Positions 62,451-64,000 of a DNA stretch of 64,000 nt are shown one piece after another. The stretch comes from Tragulus kanchil (lineage: Eukaryota; Chordata; Mammalia; Artiodactyla; Tragulidae): positions 174,727,479 to 174,791,478 of the forward strand of contig JAIOJX010000032.1 in NCBI GenBank assembly GCA_022376925.1, written 5' to 3'. The position numbers and the translations under genes were made by a program. Position 1 is the first letter of the stretch, and each line of letters opens with the position of its first letter. Below the pieces are notes generated by a model, which was not told the DNA's origin, made no database searches, and worked only from the letters and a program-made list of their open reading frames with translations.

Positions 62451-64000
62451 TAATAAATTAGAATCATATGAGTAATATGATGAGGGCAAAGGCAGGTTTA
62501 AACAGAAGAAGTGAAAATGAGAAAGTGCAAGACACAGAGTTTTAAAGCTTGCTTTGCAAGTTTGACTCTGTGCTTCCTGGCTGTCAAAGAGAAAAGGGAT
62601 AGATTGACTGTCATCACTGGTGTGAGGAGAGTTGTTGTAGTGTTTCAGGGGAAGCAGTGTGTTTCCTGTACTTGAACCTGAAAGCAGTCTCTTGAATGAA
62701 TCCTTGTGCTGAGTTGTGTTCCTCAGTGTGTAGTCCATTGGTGGGAAATCAGGGACTCAGGGTCAGGAAGCCCACTCCTGCTGGTGGGAAGTCAGGGACT
62801 TCTGAAAAGTCACAAACTAATTAGAGGTGCACATTCTGAACCCAGTTTGTAGTTGTGAATGATGCACAAGCCTGTTTGTTTTTGTTGTTGTGAGTGGATG
62901 GTGTTTACTTAATAGTAACTCATTGCATTCTTAAAATAATCCTCGTAAATTAAATTTAGTACGTTATTGGAGCTTACTAAGAACCTAGCAGTCCATCAAG
63001 GAACATGACTTCCTGTCAATATTCCAAGTTCCTGTAGATCATACCTAAATAAAGAGTTGAAATTTCTTTAATTTGGGCTTCCCAGTTGACTCAGTGGTCA
63101 AGAATCTGCCTGCCAGTACAGGAGACGTGGGTTTAAGGCCTGGTCTGGGAAGATCCCCTGGAGAAGGAAACTGCCACCCACTGCAGTATTCTTGCCTGGA
63201 GAACCCCAAGGACAGAGGACATGGGGTTACAGCCCATGGGGTTGCAAAGAGTCGGACATGACTTAGTGACTGAGTGTGAAACAAACATTTTGCTGTTAGA
63301 GAACTATCAGTGTGGTCTCGAATTCATGGGGTTTTCAAGTCTCTAGTTGCAACAATGGTAAATATATTGGTAGAATAGCTCTTAGGTTTTCATTTTGTTA
63401 ATCTTTTTTTTTTCCTCTGGTGATTGCTTTGGAAAATGGGAATGGGGAAGATAATGAACTTCAAGATCATTTGCTCCACCTAAGTGGACCTCAGACAAGA
63501 CAGTTGAGCATCACCTGTAAAAGAGTCCATGATGACCCTAATAAATTAGAATCATATGAGTAATATGATGAGGGCAAAGGCAGGTTTAAACAGAAGAAGT
63601 GAAAATGAGAAAGTGCAAGACACAGAGTTTTAAAGCTTGCTTTGCAAGTTTGACTCTGTGCTTCCTGGCTGTCAAAGAGAAAAGGGATAGATTGACTGTC
63701 ATCACTGGTGTGAGGAGAGTTGTTGTAGTGTTTCAGGGGAAGCAGTGTGTTTCCTGTACTTGAACCTGAAAGCAGTCTCTTGAATGAATCCTTGTGCTGA
63801 GTTGTGTTCCTCAGTGTGTAGTCCATTGGTGGGAAATCAGGGACTCAGGGTCAGGAAGCCCACTCCTGCTGGTGGGAAGTCAGGGACTTCTGAAAAGTCA
63901 CAAACTAATTAGAGGTGCACATTCTGAACCCAGTTTGTAGTTGTGAATGATGCACAAGCCTGTTTGTTTTTGTTGTTGTGAGTGGATGGTGTTTACTTAA
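62451..64000 (+). repeat. Tandem direct duplication D13 (period about 1088 bp, runs off the window)
   Basis: Copy 1 is 62451-63538. Copy 2 starts at 63539 and is still matching at the window end. The pair joins at TAATAAATTAG. Confidence 0.9.
63074..63280 (+). mobile_element. Bov-tA-type SINE
   Basis: GGGCTTCCCAGTTGACTCAGTGG, GGTTTAAGGCCTGGTCTGGGAAGATCCCC, TATTCTTGCCTGGAGAACCCC and GGTTGCAAAGAGTCGGACATGAC in order, full length. Confidence 0.92.

Overview
The window is mammalian nuclear DNA from a ruminant (cattle, sheep or goat type). The evidence is a dense set of ruminant or cetartiodactyl repeats: Bov-tA-type tRNA-Glu SINEs, an ART2A/BovB-tail element, CHR-type SINEs and an artiodactyl L1 3' end. 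The one protein-coding gene is BCL11B (CTIP2), on the + strand. Only its large terminal coding exon is present (35920-37976, six C2H2 zinc fingers), followed by a long 3' UTR that probably ends near 45070. Exons encoding the protein's N-terminus are not seen.

Layout: 1-35919 is intron upstream of the terminal exon. It is mostly GC-rich unique sequence with old MIR fragments, ruminant SINEs and several AT-rich islands that look like conserved regulatory DNA. 34828-35472 is a broken second copy of the first third of the terminal exon. 35920-37976 is the intact exon. 37977 to about 45070 is the 3' UTR, inflated by two internal duplications. From about 45070 to 64000 there is no gene: this is repeat-bearing intergenic DNA with one strong candidate non-coding element (58930-59490 and copies).

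The most striking property is technical. Thirteen direct tandem duplications, all with a period of about 1.07-1.16 kb, lie along the window. Paired copies are nearly identical. Their differences are mostly small indels and cluster at the 3' end of the first copy and the 5' start of the second. Three pairs of neighbouring duplications overlap. One duplication cuts the BCL11B exon and two inflate its 3' UTR. The best reading is unmerged overlapping contig ends (false duplications), not biology. About 14.4 kb is excess, so the real locus is nearer 49.6 kb. I found no convincing novel biological system. The useful results are the assembly diagnosis, the corrected BCL11B exon, and candidate regulatory islands in the intron and downstream region.
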